Source: an uncultured Siphonobacter sp. (lineage in GTDB: Bacteria > Bacteroidota > Bacteroidia > Cytophagales > Spirosomataceae). From it: a stretch of DNA of 64,000 bases. The stretch is from positions 248,001 to 312,000 of the forward strand of contig CAJYIW010000004.1 of NCBI GenBank assembly GCA_913775095.1. The letters are read 5' to 3'. The position numbers and the translations under genes are program-made. Shown piece by piece: positions 18,157 through 27,354 of the stretch. The notes under the pieces were generated by a model. It had not been told where the DNA came from. It ran no database searches and saw only the letters and a list, made by a program, of their open reading frames with translations. The stretch's first letter is position 1; each line of letters begins with the position of its first letter.

Positions 18157-19221
18157 CTAGATAAGAGCAGGGTGAGTCGCTAGTCGGGGCATGGGCCGGT
18201 AGCCCGTAAACGTGATGACTGGACTCAGGTAATCTGCCCGGAGGGGTTCGATTTTTACCAGATCGGTACTGAGGTATTTTTTATTACTATCGCAGAGAAT
18301 GGTGACCACGCAGGAATCAATGCCCAGCTGTTGTTGCAGCCGAATGGCCCCGATGACGTTGGCCCCCGATGAAATACCGACAGCCAGGCCCAGTTCCCGC
18401 GAGAGTTTCTGAGCCATGAGAATGGCATCTCCATCATGAGCCTGCACTACGGCATCGAGCTGATCCAGCTGAACAATGGCGGGGATAAACTCATCCGAAA
18501 TGCCCTGAATGCGGTGGGAACCTACTTTATAACCCGTCGTCAGGGTAGGCGATTCGGCGGGTTCGAGTGGATGCACGCGAATGCACGAATCCATCTCTTT
18601 CAGGTAGTGCCCCGTCCCCATGACCGTGCCACCCGTCCCCACACCCGCCACAAAGGCATCCGGCTTTTTGTTAATCAAATCCAGCTGACGCCAGATTTCG
18701 GGTCCGGTGGTGCGTTCGTGGGCTTCGGCGTTGTACTGGTTTTCAAACTGCTGGGGAAGAAATACCTGACCTTTCAGGGCTAACTCTTCACTCCGGCGAA
18801 TGCTGCCTAAAAAGCCGCCTTCTTCTTTACTGACCAGTGTAATGTCCGCTCCCAGACTCTGAATGATATCAATGCGTTCCCGACTCAGCCAGTTGGGCAT
18901 AATGATGCGAACGGCATGTCCCAGGGCTTTCCCTAAGGCCGCAAAGGCAATACCCGTATTGCCCGAAGTAGCTTCAACAATGGTATCATCGGGATGGATT
19001 TTACCCTGGCGATACGCCTGATCAAGAATGTACAAAGCCATCCGGTCTTTGATACTTCCCGTGAGGTTATAGTGTTCGCATTTGACAAAAATGGACCGGG
19101 CAATGCCTTCGTACTGGTAATAAATTTCCAGCATGGGGGTGTTGCCCACCAGATGCCATAAGTGATTGAATTTTTCGCTAAGGTCTAAAGACCGGCCCAT
19201 GGGCTCTGCTGGCGTATGCAT
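18157..19221 (-). CDS. PLP-dependent cysteine-synthase-family enzyme
   Basis: A 354-residue cytoplasmic fold-type II PLP enzyme. The Schiff-base lysine is Lys58 in [10 protein letters not shown], the phosphate/substrate loop SGNTG is at residues 86-90, and [15 protein letters not shown] is the second PLP phosphate loop. It resembles cysteine synthase/cystathionine beta-synthase or SbnA-type enzymes, with an unusual C-terminal tail of about 30 residues. It would make or break a C-S or C-N bond at the beta carbon of serine derivatives. Its neighbours are DsbD downstream (15-base gap) and a TlpA-like thioredoxin upstream (113-base gap), which supports a link with thiol metabolism. The substrate is not determinable here. 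Confidence 0.85.
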   Translation of the reverse strand: MHTPAEPMGRSLDLSEKFNHLWHLVGNTPMLEIYYQYEGIARSIFVKCEHYNLTGSIKDRMALYILDQAYRQGKIHPDDTIVEATSGNTGIAFAALGKALGHAVRIIMPNWLSRERIDIIQSLGADITLVSKEEGGFLGSIRRSEELALKGQVFLPQQFENQYNAEAHERTTGPEIWRQLDLINKKPDAFVAGVGTGGTVMGTGHYLKEMDSCIRVHPLEPAESPTLTTGYKVGSHRIQGISDEFIPAIVQLDQLDAVVQAHDGDAILMAQKLSRELGLAVGISSGANVIGAIRLQQQLGIDSCVVTILCDSNKKYLSTDLVKIEPLRADYLSPVITFTGYRPMPRLATHPALI

Positions 19222-19334
19222 AGAATTTCTACGTTTCAGTTATTCCGTAAATATAGATGAAGTGTAGTACTGAAACTGGATAATGTATGTTCCGGGAAGC
19301 GACGAAGCCGTCCACTTCCCGGATTATTCCCTAA

Positions 19335-20462
19335 TTATTTTAACAACTCGGTCAGCTTCTTTTCCAGATCTGCTCCCCGGAGATTTTTAGCCACGATTTT
19401 TCCGTCTTTATCGAGTAAAAAGTTCGTAGGCACGACCTTCACCACGTATAACCCGGCAGCTTCGTTTTGCCAGCCTTTCAGATCGGACACGTGCGGCCAG
19501 GTTAAGTGATCCGCTTCGATGGCTTTGACCCAGGCTGCTTTTTTAGAGTCCAGCGATACACCCAGAATTTCGAAACCTTTGTCACGGTATTTGTTATACG
19601 CAGCGACGACGTTCGGGTTTTCTTTCCGGCAGGGACCACACCAGCTGGCCCAGAAATCTACCAGTACGTATTTCCCTTTCAGCGAGGATAAGGCAACTGC
19701 TTTGCCGGAGGTATCGGCCATGGAAAACTCGGGAGCCGGCTTGCCCAGTCCAATTTTGGCCAGGTCGGTGGTCAGGCTTTTAATCTGTTTCCCGTAATAC
19801 GAGTTTTGAACGGCAGGGCTGAGTCCAGCGTACAAGCCCGGTAATTTTTCCGCTTCGGGTTCCATGCTGTAATAACTCATGGCCAGCAGGGGACTGACTA
19901 CGGAATTCGGATGAGATTTAATGAAGGCCTGAGAAAGGCTATCGGCTCGCTTAAACTGATTTCTGATTTCCATCGACTGGAGCTTCGCCAGACTATCGGG
20001 CAGGGGCTTTTTAGGGTCCGTTTTTAACGCCGCGTATTTTTTATCAATGGCCGATAACTGACTGAACACGGTGGACTCCAGCTCGTGGCGGTGTTGTTTC
20101 CATTCTTTATTCTCTTTGGCTCCCTGAATGGTCGCTTTCGGTAAAGAATCCTTAACGGCCGTCACCGTAGTTGGAACGCCCGGCATCACAAAGAAAGCAA
20201 CGAATTGCTGCCGATCGGATGCCAGGGAAAGAGAAGCCGTTCCTTCGTGAAGTAACGAACCTTTAAAAGAGAAGGTCCCGTCTTTGGTAATGACGGAATC
20301 CTTACCTGATTCTTCTCCTTTGGGATAATACAGGTAAATTTTTTCGTTTTTGAGCCCCTTGATCTGTCCTTTAATCAGGTACGTAGGGGTGGAAGCTTTC
20401 TGAGCAAAGGCGGTAGTCATGCCCAATAGTATCAATCCAGCCAGCGTGGTGATCTTTTTCAT
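19335..20462 (-). CDS. TlpA-like thioredoxin protein with N-terminal DUF4369
   Basis: A 375-residue exported redox protein. The start at ATG 20462 gives the signal peptide MKKITTLAGLILLGMTTAFA; a longer in-frame start at 20495 does not. Residues about 25-125 form the DUF4369 beta domain (IKGQIKGLKNEKIYLYYP), a helical linker follows, and the AhpC/TSA-thioredoxin domain has WASWCGPC with the redox pair Cys275/Cys278. Periplasmic TlpA proteins reduce or resolve disulfides using electrons from DsbD. The gene begins 22 bases after the SusD stop, so it is in the Sus operon. That places it as an accessory of the uptake system or of its substrate. Confidence 0.88.
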   Translation of the reverse strand: MKKITTLAGLILLGMTTAFAQKASTPTYLIKGQIKGLKNEKIYLYYPKGEESGKDSVITKDGTFSFKGSLLHEGTASLSLASDRQQFVAFFVMPGVPTTVTAVKDSLPKATIQGAKENKEWKQHRHELESTVFSQLSAIDKKYAALKTDPKKPLPDSLAKLQSMEIRNQFKRADSLSQAFIKSHPNSVVSPLLAMSYYSMEPEAEKLPGLYAGLSPAVQNSYYGKQIKSLTTDLAKIGLGKPAPEFSMADTSGKAVALSSLKGKYVLVDFWASWCGPCRKENPNVVAAYNKYRDKGFEILGVSLDSKKAAWVKAIEADHLTWPHVSDLKGWQNEAAGLYVVKVVPTNFLLDKDGKIVAKNLRGADLEKKLTELLK

Positions 20463-20484
20463 ATCTACGGTTTTAAGTAAGTGA

Positions 20485-21840
20485 TTAATAACCAAGGTTT
20501 TGAGTCAATGCTGGATTGGCTTCAATCTGAGCGGAAGGAATCGGCATCAAGACGGACGTTGATTTCCATCCGGGTTTAATTGGAGCCAGTACGGCATCGG
20601 CCTGATTAGTACGTTTCAGGTCGAACCAGCGGTGACCGAATTCTCCGAAAAGCTCAACTTTCCGTTCCTGCAGAATCGCCGCGTTAATACCAGCAGGGGT
20701 AGTCGCCGTACTATTCGGCAACCCGGCACGCGTGCGTATCAGGTTTACATCAGCCAGAGCCTGGGTTACCTGATTTAGGTTGGCATTGGCTTCGGCCCGA
20801 ATGAGGTAAAGCTCTGCCAGACGGAATAAGATGTTGTTTTCTGTACTACCGGTCGTTAGCACCCGAAGTTTATACTTGTTGATTCGTTGAAGTACCGTAT
20901 TCCCAATCGTCATGGAATCCACCCAGGCGGTCCGGCGTTTATCGCCTGCTTCGAAGGAACGGGTGAAGTTGGCCTTCAGAACAAAAGTGGGAGCTGTGCT
21001 GGCAGAGGCGGTGCGGTAACTGGCTCCCAGGTTCGTGAATCCTTCAAACGTAGCCAGTTGAAGGATGGTTTCGTTACTGCCGGCCGCAAAAGTGGAGGCC
21101 AGATCACTGAGTGCGTACGTGCCCGAACCAATAACTTCAGAAGCTTCCGTGGCGGCATTGGCGTAGTCTTTCGTGTAGAGATACGCCCGGGCCAGAAAGG
21201 CCGAAGCCGCATGCTTGTTGATCCGCGTCCGGGAGTTCCCCACATAGGTAGCAGGTAGGAGGGCTTTGGCTTCCTTTAGGTCAGTAATGATCTGAGCCCA
21301 GACCTGAGCAGCCGGAGCCCGACCCAAAGCAGCATTCACAAACTCATCCGAAGAAACCGTTAGCGGAACGTCTCCGAAATAATTGACCAGATTGAAGAGG
21401 CCATATGCCCGCCAGAATTTGCTTTCGCCGAGTAGCTGATTTTTGCCGGCTTCCGTCATACCTGACGAACGCGAAATATTGGCAATGGCCATATTGGCCT
21501 GGCGAATGAAGGTGTAGGTATCAGACCATAAACGGTTGGCTAACGACGCATTGTTTGAAGATACCGTGTTGTTTTCAAATTCTTCCAGAGCTGGGTTGGC
21601 AATGGTGTACTCCAGTTCATCACTCAATAAACCAGCATATCCTGTCCAGGTAAGGCTGGGTGTACCACGCATGGTGGAATACATGTTCACCACTACACTG
21701 GTAGCCGAAACGTCACTACTGAAGGCATCATCCACACCAATAATGGTAGGAGGATAACCAATGCTTACAAACTTTTCGCAGGAAGCAAGACTTAGCCCTG
21801 CCAGTATAATGAAAAGGGGGAAACGAATAATAGATTTCAT
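20485..21840 (-). CDS. SusD/RagB-family outer-membrane lipoprotein
   Basis: The 451-residue surface lipoprotein partner of the SusC receptor just upstream; it caps the barrel and binds the nutrient. The start is ATG 21840, giving MKSIIRFPLFIILAGLSLASC with Cys21 as lipid anchor; the longer frame to 21996 runs into the SusC gene and is spurious. SusD features are visible: TPR-like helices, FLARAYLYTKDYANAATEA, LAELYLIRAEANA and the C-terminal RKVELFGEFGHRWFDLKR. The gap to the SusC stop is 13 bases. It lacks the usual start of glycan-locus SusDs, and no glycosidase is encoded nearby, so the ligand may not be a polysaccharide. Confidence 0.92.
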   Translation of the reverse strand: MKSIIRFPLFIILAGLSLASCEKFVSIGYPPTIIGVDDAFSSDVSATSVVVNMYSTMRGTPSLTWTGYAGLLSDELEYTIANPALEEFENNTVSSNNASLANRLWSDTYTFIRQANMAIANISRSSGMTEAGKNQLLGESKFWRAYGLFNLVNYFGDVPLTVSSDEFVNAALGRAPAAQVWAQIITDLKEAKALLPATYVGNSRTRINKHAASAFLARAYLYTKDYANAATEASEVIGSGTYALSDLASTFAAGSNETILQLATFEGFTNLGASYRTASASTAPTFVLKANFTRSFEAGDKRRTAWVDSMTIGNTVLQRINKYKLRVLTTGSTENNILFRLAELYLIRAEANANLNQVTQALADVNLIRTRAGLPNSTATTPAGINAAILQERKVELFGEFGHRWFDLKRTNQADAVLAPIKPGWKSTSVLMPIPSAQIEANPALTQNLGY

Positions 21841-21853
21841 AGAAGTATCCTGC

Positions 21854-24800
21854 TTAGAATGAAACATTAAGACCAGCGACGATGGTACGAAGCTGAGGCA
21901 TGGCCATAAATTGTCCAGAGCCCAGACCTGTGCCCGTACCGGGAAGGGAAGTCTCAGGATCGAGAATGTATTTCTGTTTTGCCCAGGTAAAAACATTTTG
22001 TCCCTGAACGTAAACCGAAACCTTTGACATTTTTAGAGACTGAATCCAGGCAGTAGGCAAACTATAAGAAAGACTTACCGTGCCGAGTTTTAGAAAAGAA
22101 GCATCTCCCCACAGAGCATTTGAAGAGCTGTAATTTCCAAAAGCCTGTGTGTAGAGGGTAGTGGCGGCCGGATAAGTAGCATTAGGAGTGCTTTCAGTCC
22201 ATCGGTTCGAAACTTCCGCAGGAACGTTTGCTAAAGCGGATCCTAATGGGAAAGCGTAGATATCGTTAAAATTGAATCTGTATCCCATTCTGTGATTAAA
22301 TCTTAGAAATACATCCAGCTCAAAACCTTTGTAGGAAATGGAGTTATTTATTCCGCCGAAATAAGGCGTACCAATGGGAGCCATGAGACGATCTTTATTG
22401 AAATCAATTATTCCGTCTCCATCAATATCCCGAACCGTTGGCAAACCGTTCACGTCCAGACCCGCATATTGATAAAGGCGAGTAGCATTCACGGGTTGTC
22501 CTACCGTATAGAAACTTGAGTTAAATAGTTTTTTGGGGTCTCCTACGGAAACGAGTTTGTTTCTTAAAAACGTAACATTAATGTTAGTGGTCCAACGCAA
22601 TGAAGCCGTAGTTACGTTAATGGTATTCAGTTCAAACTCGAAACCATCGTTTTGGATGACGGCATCCAGATTACTCGTAAAAGAGTTAACCCCTGACTGC
22701 GTAGGCATGTTGGTGCTTGCTAACTGATCGCTCGAGCGATTCCGGAAGTAATCAGCTTTCACTCGAATACGATCACCTAAAAAGCCCAGCTCGATGGCTG
22801 CTTCCAGTTTCTTCGTTGTTTCCCAGTGCAGCGTTGGGTTAGCAATATTAAAGTTAGCCAGCGTAGCTATACCTGAATAATTGTTGACACCCTGAGTAAC
22901 CTGATAGAAGGGTAAGTAAGCATAGTTAGGAATCTGATCATTACCCGTTAGTCCGTAGCTACCTCTCAGCTTCAGAAAACTTATCCAAGGAAGCGTTTTC
23001 ATGAACTCTTCCGAGGAAACCAGCCAGGCCGCTCCAATGGCACCGAAGTTTCCAAAACGATTGTTTGGGCCAAAGCGAGAAGAGCCATCGCGGCGGAACG
23101 TTCCGTTGATGATGTATCGTTCATTCCAACTGTAGTTTAAACGGCCAAAAACGGAAGTATAGCGGTAAAGTGAATAGTTATTGCTATTGATCGTTAAACT
23201 TCCCGCTCCAGACAAAGATTTAATTAAAGCTTCGTTGGTATAATTGCGACCCAGAAGGGATTGTCCCGTAGCGTTCGACTGTTGCAGAGTGCCCCCTACC
23301 ATGAGATTGAATAGACTTTTCCCAATCGATTTACGGTAGTCAATTTGAGGCTCTACAATGTAAGTTTCGTTTTTATTAGTAGCGAAAGTTGCGGTATGGA
23401 CAGGATTAAACGCAGGGTTTTGCGATCGGATAGGATTAGCCTGGATCTGGTCGAGTCCCGTAAGCGTGTATCCATTATTAACTCTTAGGTCCAGTCCAGG
23501 TAGAATGGTATATTTTAAATTCAGTTGTGAAATAAAGTTCGTACTGACGTTATCAAAATCCTTCATTAGTAAAGCTTCCGGGTTTGATCCACCAGTCCAG
23601 TTCAAACTACCGTCAACGTTATACAGAGGATAGTTAGGAGCCAAGTTATAAACGGAAGTAAGGTCCGAACCAATCAGATTGTTCTGAAGACGTGAGTAGG
23701 AAGTTGAAAAATCAATTCTGAATTTCTGGTTTGATGACGAATGACTACCCGCAAAACGTCCCGAGAGTGTAGTCGCTCCCAGGCTTCCCGGAAAAACCGT
23801 ACCCTCTTTGCGATATAAACCACTAAACAGGAAAGAGTTAAAGGCATTGCCACCCGAAACAGAAGCCGTAGCATTCGTAAACTGAGCCGTACCACCGAGG
23901 TATTTGCGTTGCCAATCCGTGTTGGCGTTCTGATCCCATACGGTCAAATCCGGAGCATTCGCTGTGTTAGGGGTTACTTTAGCTTTGGCAAAAGCCTCCC
24001 GCCGCAACGAAAGGTATTGATCGGTATTGAGCATAGGAACATAATAGGGTACTTTTCCTGCTCCGCTGTTCACATTGATATTGAACTGGGTTTTGCCCGC
24101 TTTTCCTTTCTTGGTCGTAATCAGAATGACTCCGTTTGCTCCCCGCGAACCGTAGATAGCCGTAGCGTCGGCATCTTTCAGCACATCAATTCGTTCAATA
24201 TCTTCGGGGGGAATCAGACTCAGGGGACTTTGTTCACCATTAGCACCAGAAATACCGTAGGCATTCAGGTTATCCGAAGCGGGTGACCCACCATTGAACA
24301 GGGTAAACGGAACACCATCAACTACGTAGAGAGGAACCGTACCTGAAGATAATGAACCCTGACCCCGAATCTGGATGCGGACGGAACTACCAGGTAAGCC
24401 GTTATTCTGAGTAATCTGCATCCCCGAAATTCGGCCCTGCAAGGCAACCAATGGATTGGAAACGGTCTGAATGTCAATGTCTTTGGCGGTGATTGAACTG
24501 ACGGCACCCGTGTTATAGCGTTGGGTGGTCGTGCCGTATCCAATCACTACCACATCATTCAAAGAGGCATCTTTGGGCTTTAATTCTACTTTCAGATAAG
24601 ACTGGGTGCCCAGACCTACCTCCCGCGTTTCGTAACCTACGTAGCTGAACACCAGGGTAGCCTGATCAGGCGTGGTCAGGCGAAACTCGCCCCGGTCATT
24701 GGTAACCGTGCCCTGCGTCGTCCCTTTTACCCGAACGCTTACCCCGACCATCGCCTGTTCGTTGTCCCCACTGATGACCTGACCGCTCACTTCCCGCTGA

Positions 24801-25216
24801 GGGCTCTGAGACAGTGGCAGGAGCTCTCCGGCATTGACCGTACGTCTGGGTTGAGGCTTAATAACAATCAGATTCGTCTGGGCCTGAGGAGTGTAAGTCA
24901 GCCCTGCGGGCTCAAGGAGGCTTTTGAGTACCTGGCTAAGGGTTTCTTTCTGTAAATGAATGTTAACCCGATCGTTGAGCTGAACCTGACTACTGCTGTA
25001 GACAAACCGCACATCAACCTGTTTCTCGAGTTGCTGAAGGGTCTGCTTGAGCGTCGCGTTCTGAAGATTGATCGTGACGCGTTGCTCCAGCACACTTTGG
25101 GCATAGTTATCATGAGCGAAGGCCATTCCGGCCAGCCACAAGGCAAGCAGACATTGATACACCGTAAATCGCATAATTTGATAGGTAACGGCTTGGGGAG
25201 TAGACTTTTTTAGCAT
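21854..25216 (-). CDS. SusC/RagA TonB-dependent receptor with STN signalling domain
   Basis: A 1120-residue outer-membrane transporter. Order: signal peptide (to about residue 40, AFAHDNYAQS), STN domain (about 46-115, LQNATLKQTLQQLEKQVDV), carboxypeptidase-D regulatory-like domain (about 140-215, ISGDNEQAMVGVSVRVKG), plug with VVVIGYGTTTQRYNTGAV and DVLKDADATAIYGSRGANG, then a 22-strand barrel ending LNVSF. The STN domain lets the loaded receptor signal to a FecR anti-sigma factor, and the FecR and ECF sigma genes sit directly upstream. It is paired with SusD 13 bases downstream. Import is powered by TonB. The ligand is unknown; the TlpA/DsbD/cysteine-synthase-like neighbours suggest a sulfur or thiol link. 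Confidence 0.94.
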   Translation of the reverse strand: MLKKSTPQAVTYQIMRFTVYQCLLALWLAGMAFAHDNYAQSVLEQRVTINLQNATLKQTLQQLEKQVDVRFVYSSSQVQLNDRVNIHLQKETLSQVLKSLLEPAGLTYTPQAQTNLIVIKPQPRRTVNAGELLPLSQSPQREVSGQVISGDNEQAMVGVSVRVKGTTQGTVTNDRGEFRLTTPDQATLVFSYVGYETREVGLGTQSYLKVELKPKDASLNDVVVIGYGTTTQRYNTGAVSSITAKDIDIQTVSNPLVALQGRISGMQITQNNGLPGSSVRIQIRGQGSLSSGTVPLYVVDGVPFTLFNGGSPASDNLNAYGISGANGEQSPLSLIPPEDIERIDVLKDADATAIYGSRGANGVILITTKKGKAGKTQFNINVNSGAGKVPYYVPMLNTDQYLSLRREAFAKAKVTPNTANAPDLTVWDQNANTDWQRKYLGGTAQFTNATASVSGGNAFNSFLFSGLYRKEGTVFPGSLGATTLSGRFAGSHSSSNQKFRIDFSTSYSRLQNNLIGSDLTSVYNLAPNYPLYNVDGSLNWTGGSNPEALLMKDFDNVSTNFISQLNLKYTILPGLDLRVNNGYTLTGLDQIQANPIRSQNPAFNPVHTATFATNKNETYIVEPQIDYRKSIGKSLFNLMVGGTLQQSNATGQSLLGRNYTNEALIKSLSGAGSLTINSNNYSLYRYTSVFGRLNYSWNERYIINGTFRRDGSSRFGPNNRFGNFGAIGAAWLVSSEEFMKTLPWISFLKLRGSYGLTGNDQIPNYAYLPFYQVTQGVNNYSGIATLANFNIANPTLHWETTKKLEAAIELGFLGDRIRVKADYFRNRSSDQLASTNMPTQSGVNSFTSNLDAVIQNDGFEFELNTINVTTASLRWTTNINVTFLRNKLVSVGDPKKLFNSSFYTVGQPVNATRLYQYAGLDVNGLPTVRDIDGDGIIDFNKDRLMAPIGTPYFGGINNSISYKGFELDVFLRFNHRMGYRFNFNDIYAFPLGSALANVPAEVSNRWTESTPNATYPAATTLYTQAFGNYSSSNALWGDASFLKLGTVSLSYSLPTAWIQSLKMSKVSVYVQGQNVFTWAKQKYILDPETSLPGTGTGLGSGQFMAMPQLRTIVAGLNVSF

Positions 25217-25264
25217 TACTTTGGTTAAGTTTTATTCAACGGTTTCGAATAAGACAAAAAGGAA

Positions 25265-25323
25265 CCTGACCCGCTTTCCTAGGGCGGGAGCAATAGCCTT
25301 GCAGTGGTTCTGGTAGGGTCAGG
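25265..25323 (-). repeat. Nested stem-loop in the fecR-susC spacer
   Basis: CCTGACCC (25265-25272) pairs with GGGTCAGG (25316-25323), enclosing a second possible stem (CCCGC...GCGGG, about 25270-25288). It lies in the 210-bp gap between the FecR stop and the SusC start on the same strand. It could attenuate or stabilise the susC message; there is no T-run typical of a full terminator. Confidence 0.4.
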
Positions 25324-25426
25324 GGTGCGGGGGCACTTCTGACCTTTTTTCGTGGAAAGAGGGGGAGGTTTAATTCATCATGCCGTGCAGATTGTCAGTG
25401 AATAAATTGGTTAAGTGAATAAATAA

Positions 25427-26380
25427 TTACTGGCAGCTAAGACCGGTTAACTGAACGTTGGAGCCCTTAATCTGATAGGAACCTCCAAAGTTTACCGTCA
25501 AAATGGATAAGGTATTTTCAAGCGATTGATCCGTTAAATCGGCCGTCCAGAGACAGGAACCGAGCGTTGGATGATCCGTCGTGATTTGTACGTTAAATTT
25601 CTTTTCAATCCGGTTCAGAATCTCAATCATCGGGTTATCATCAAACCGCATCGGATATTCAGTACCAGCGGTATATGCTAAGGTTTCAGGTTCGTTGGGT
25701 TTAACTAGTTCCGGCTTAAACTGCTGATTCTGATAAACCGCCTTCTGAGCGGGCAATAGCGTTACCTGACCCGCGGGCGAACTCAACTTTACTTTCCCCG
25801 TAAACACCACGACCTCCGCCTGTTCATTGCGGTAACGGATGTTAAAACTGGTTCCCAACACTTTAGTGGTCATGTTTCCCGAATGGATAATAAAAGGCCG
25901 TTCGGGATTTTTTGCCACTTCAAAAAGAGCATCTCCCCGTAAGGTTACTTCCCGAATTTTGCCCGTAAAGCGGGAAGGATAGTCCAGTCGGCTGGAATCT
26001 TTCAGCCAAACCAGCGAGCCATCGGGTAAAATGACTTTATGAATCTTTCGGGCATCCGCGTAAGCCATCAGGGGAATTACCCGATTGGCCCAGTACAGAT
26101 AGCCGCTCATGCCCACTCCCAGAATCACCACTAACATCGCCGCCAGTTGCCAGGCGATCTGTCTATACCACGGCAGCCGCAAAGTGGGTTGAGGTTGAAT
26201 CCGTTTTAACAAATTCTCCTGCATTTGGTGCTTGATGGCCTCCCGTTCAGGTACCGGAATCTGCTCAAAGCTTTGCCCCGAAAAAGATTCCAGCCATTGG
26301 TCCACCAGTCGTTGTTCGCTGGCCGTGGCTGAACCCTCCAGAACTTTCTTCAGGATCCGGTCAAATTTTTCTTCATTCAT
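25427..26380 (-). CDS. FecR-family anti-sigma factor
   Basis: A 317-residue single-pass inner-membrane regulator (ATG 26380 preferred over TTG 26392). The cytoplasmic N-terminus (about 1-75) binds the sigma factor, one membrane helix lies at about 80-100 (IAWQLAAMLVVILGVGMSGYLYW), and the periplasmic FecR domain contains LPDGSLVWLKDSSRLDYP and GDALFEVAKNPERPFIIHSG, followed by the DUF4974 end (ILNRIEKKFNVQITTD). On ligand binding the STN domain of the SusC receptor would contact it and free the ECF sigma factor. It is flanked by the sigma gene upstream and the SusC gene downstream. Confidence 0.93.
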   Translation of the reverse strand: MNEEKFDRILKKVLEGSATASEQRLVDQWLESFSGQSFEQIPVPEREAIKHQMQENLLKRIQPQPTLRLPWYRQIAWQLAAMLVVILGVGMSGYLYWANRVIPLMAYADARKIHKVILPDGSLVWLKDSSRLDYPSRFTGKIREVTLRGDALFEVAKNPERPFIIHSGNMTTKVLGTSFNIRYRNEQAEVVVFTGKVKLSSPAGQVTLLPAQKAVYQNQQFKPELVKPNEPETLAYTAGTEYPMRFDDNPMIEILNRIEKKFNVQITTDHPTLGSCLWTADLTDQSLENTLSILTVNFGGSYQIKGSNVQLTGLSCQ

Positions 26381-26574
26381 AAAGTGATGCAATCTGTTAG
26401 AGTGGAAAGGGATGAAAAATTCCGGTTTGTCGACCGCACCAGTTCCCCGTCACGAACCCCTCTACTGTAATATTCCCCAAGTGGGGCTGAACACACAGTC
26501 GAAAAGTAATTTTTTTTTGAATAATTGGTAAAAAGGGAAATAAACTTCCAGTCTTACGCGGAAATGCCTTTGAA

Positions 26575-27165
26575 TCAATGGTGAAATAGCAGAAGGAGTG
26601 CCAGAACTAAAAAGCCTTCCCCCAGCGAAATCCGCAGGTGCCGGAGGGCGGTGGTCAGGTAATTTTCGACCGTCCGGGTGGAGATTTCCAATTCCCGGGC
26701 AATTTCTTCAATGGAAAGCTGCTGTCGCCGACTCATCCAGAATACCTGCTGGCACTTGTTGGGTAATTCTGAAACGGCCTGTTCCAGGCGTTGCTGTAAA
26801 TCTTCAGCGGCCCAGCGTTCTTCCGTGGAGTTATCTACCTGCTGGGCAAGAAAATGACTGAAGTGTTCGGCATATTGACTGCGAACTTTTTCCGAGCGGA
26901 AATAGGAGAGTAAGCGTTTTTTAAGAACGGCGAAAAGATAGGGCTCTAACGAGTCACTAATGATCAGCGAAGGGTGCTTCTCCCAGAAAATAATGAAAAC
27001 TTCCTGCACCAGTTCTTCCGTTTCCTGCACCAGCCGAATCCGGTTGTAGGCGTAGGTGTACAGGGGCGACCAGTACCGATCGTACAGGGACGAAAACGCA
27101 CTTTCGTCTCCCTGCTGGAGTCGATGCAGTAAGTTCTGATCCGTATGGAAAGAATCGTGTGGTAT
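26575..27165 (-). CDS. ECF RNA polymerase sigma factor (FecI/RpoE-like), no standard start codon
   Basis: Sigma-70 family protein of the SusC/FecR systems. Region 2 (LQQGDESAFSSLYDRYW and VQETEELVQEVFIIFWEKHP) and region 4 (LPNKCQQVFWMSRRQQLSIE) are intact. The frame is open from about 27201, but no ATG, GTG or TTG occurs before the conserved region 2.1; the first GTG (27030) would delete part of region 2. Coordinates here use the ATA at 27165 (about 196 residues), with ATT at 27180 as the alternative. A hydrophobic C-terminal tail (FLVLALLLLFHH) is unusual. It would transcribe the Sus operon once freed from FecR. Confidence 0.8.
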   Translation of the reverse strand: MPHDSFHTDQNLLHRLQQGDESAFSSLYDRYWSPLYTYAYNRIRLVQETEELVQEVFIIFWEKHPSLIISDSLEPYLFAVLKKRLLSYFRSEKVRSQYAEHFSHFLAQQVDNSTEERWAAEDLQQRLEQAVSELPNKCQQVFWMSRRQQLSIEEIARELEISTRTVENYLTTALRHLRISLGEGFLVLALLLLFHH

Positions 27166-27294
27166 GGCCTTGCCGGGAATTTTGGTTGCAAAAATTTGAG
27201 TAAAAATACAGAATGCAGGTGAATTATTTGGCAGAATCCTGCATATGCTTCGCGGTGAAGGTATGGAATTGGAAGGAGTCCGCAGAAAATCCGG

Positions 27295-27334
27295 TTAAAA
27301 AAAAACGAGGGAATCACCGGAGTGTCCCTCGTTT
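27295..27334 (-). terminator. Intrinsic terminator of the desaturase gene
   Basis: AAACGAGGGA (27303-27312) pairs with TCCCTCGTTT (27325-27334). On the minus strand a T-run follows the stem (A-run 27297-27305 on plus). Confidence 0.8.
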
Positions 27335-27354
27335 GTAAACGGTCCTTTCCTGAC

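Noticed and set aside
21841-21996. N-terminal extension of the first SusD frame into the SusC gene
   Set aside because: The lipoprotein signal starts at ATG 21840; the upstream part is antisense-free overlap with the SusC 3' end in another frame.
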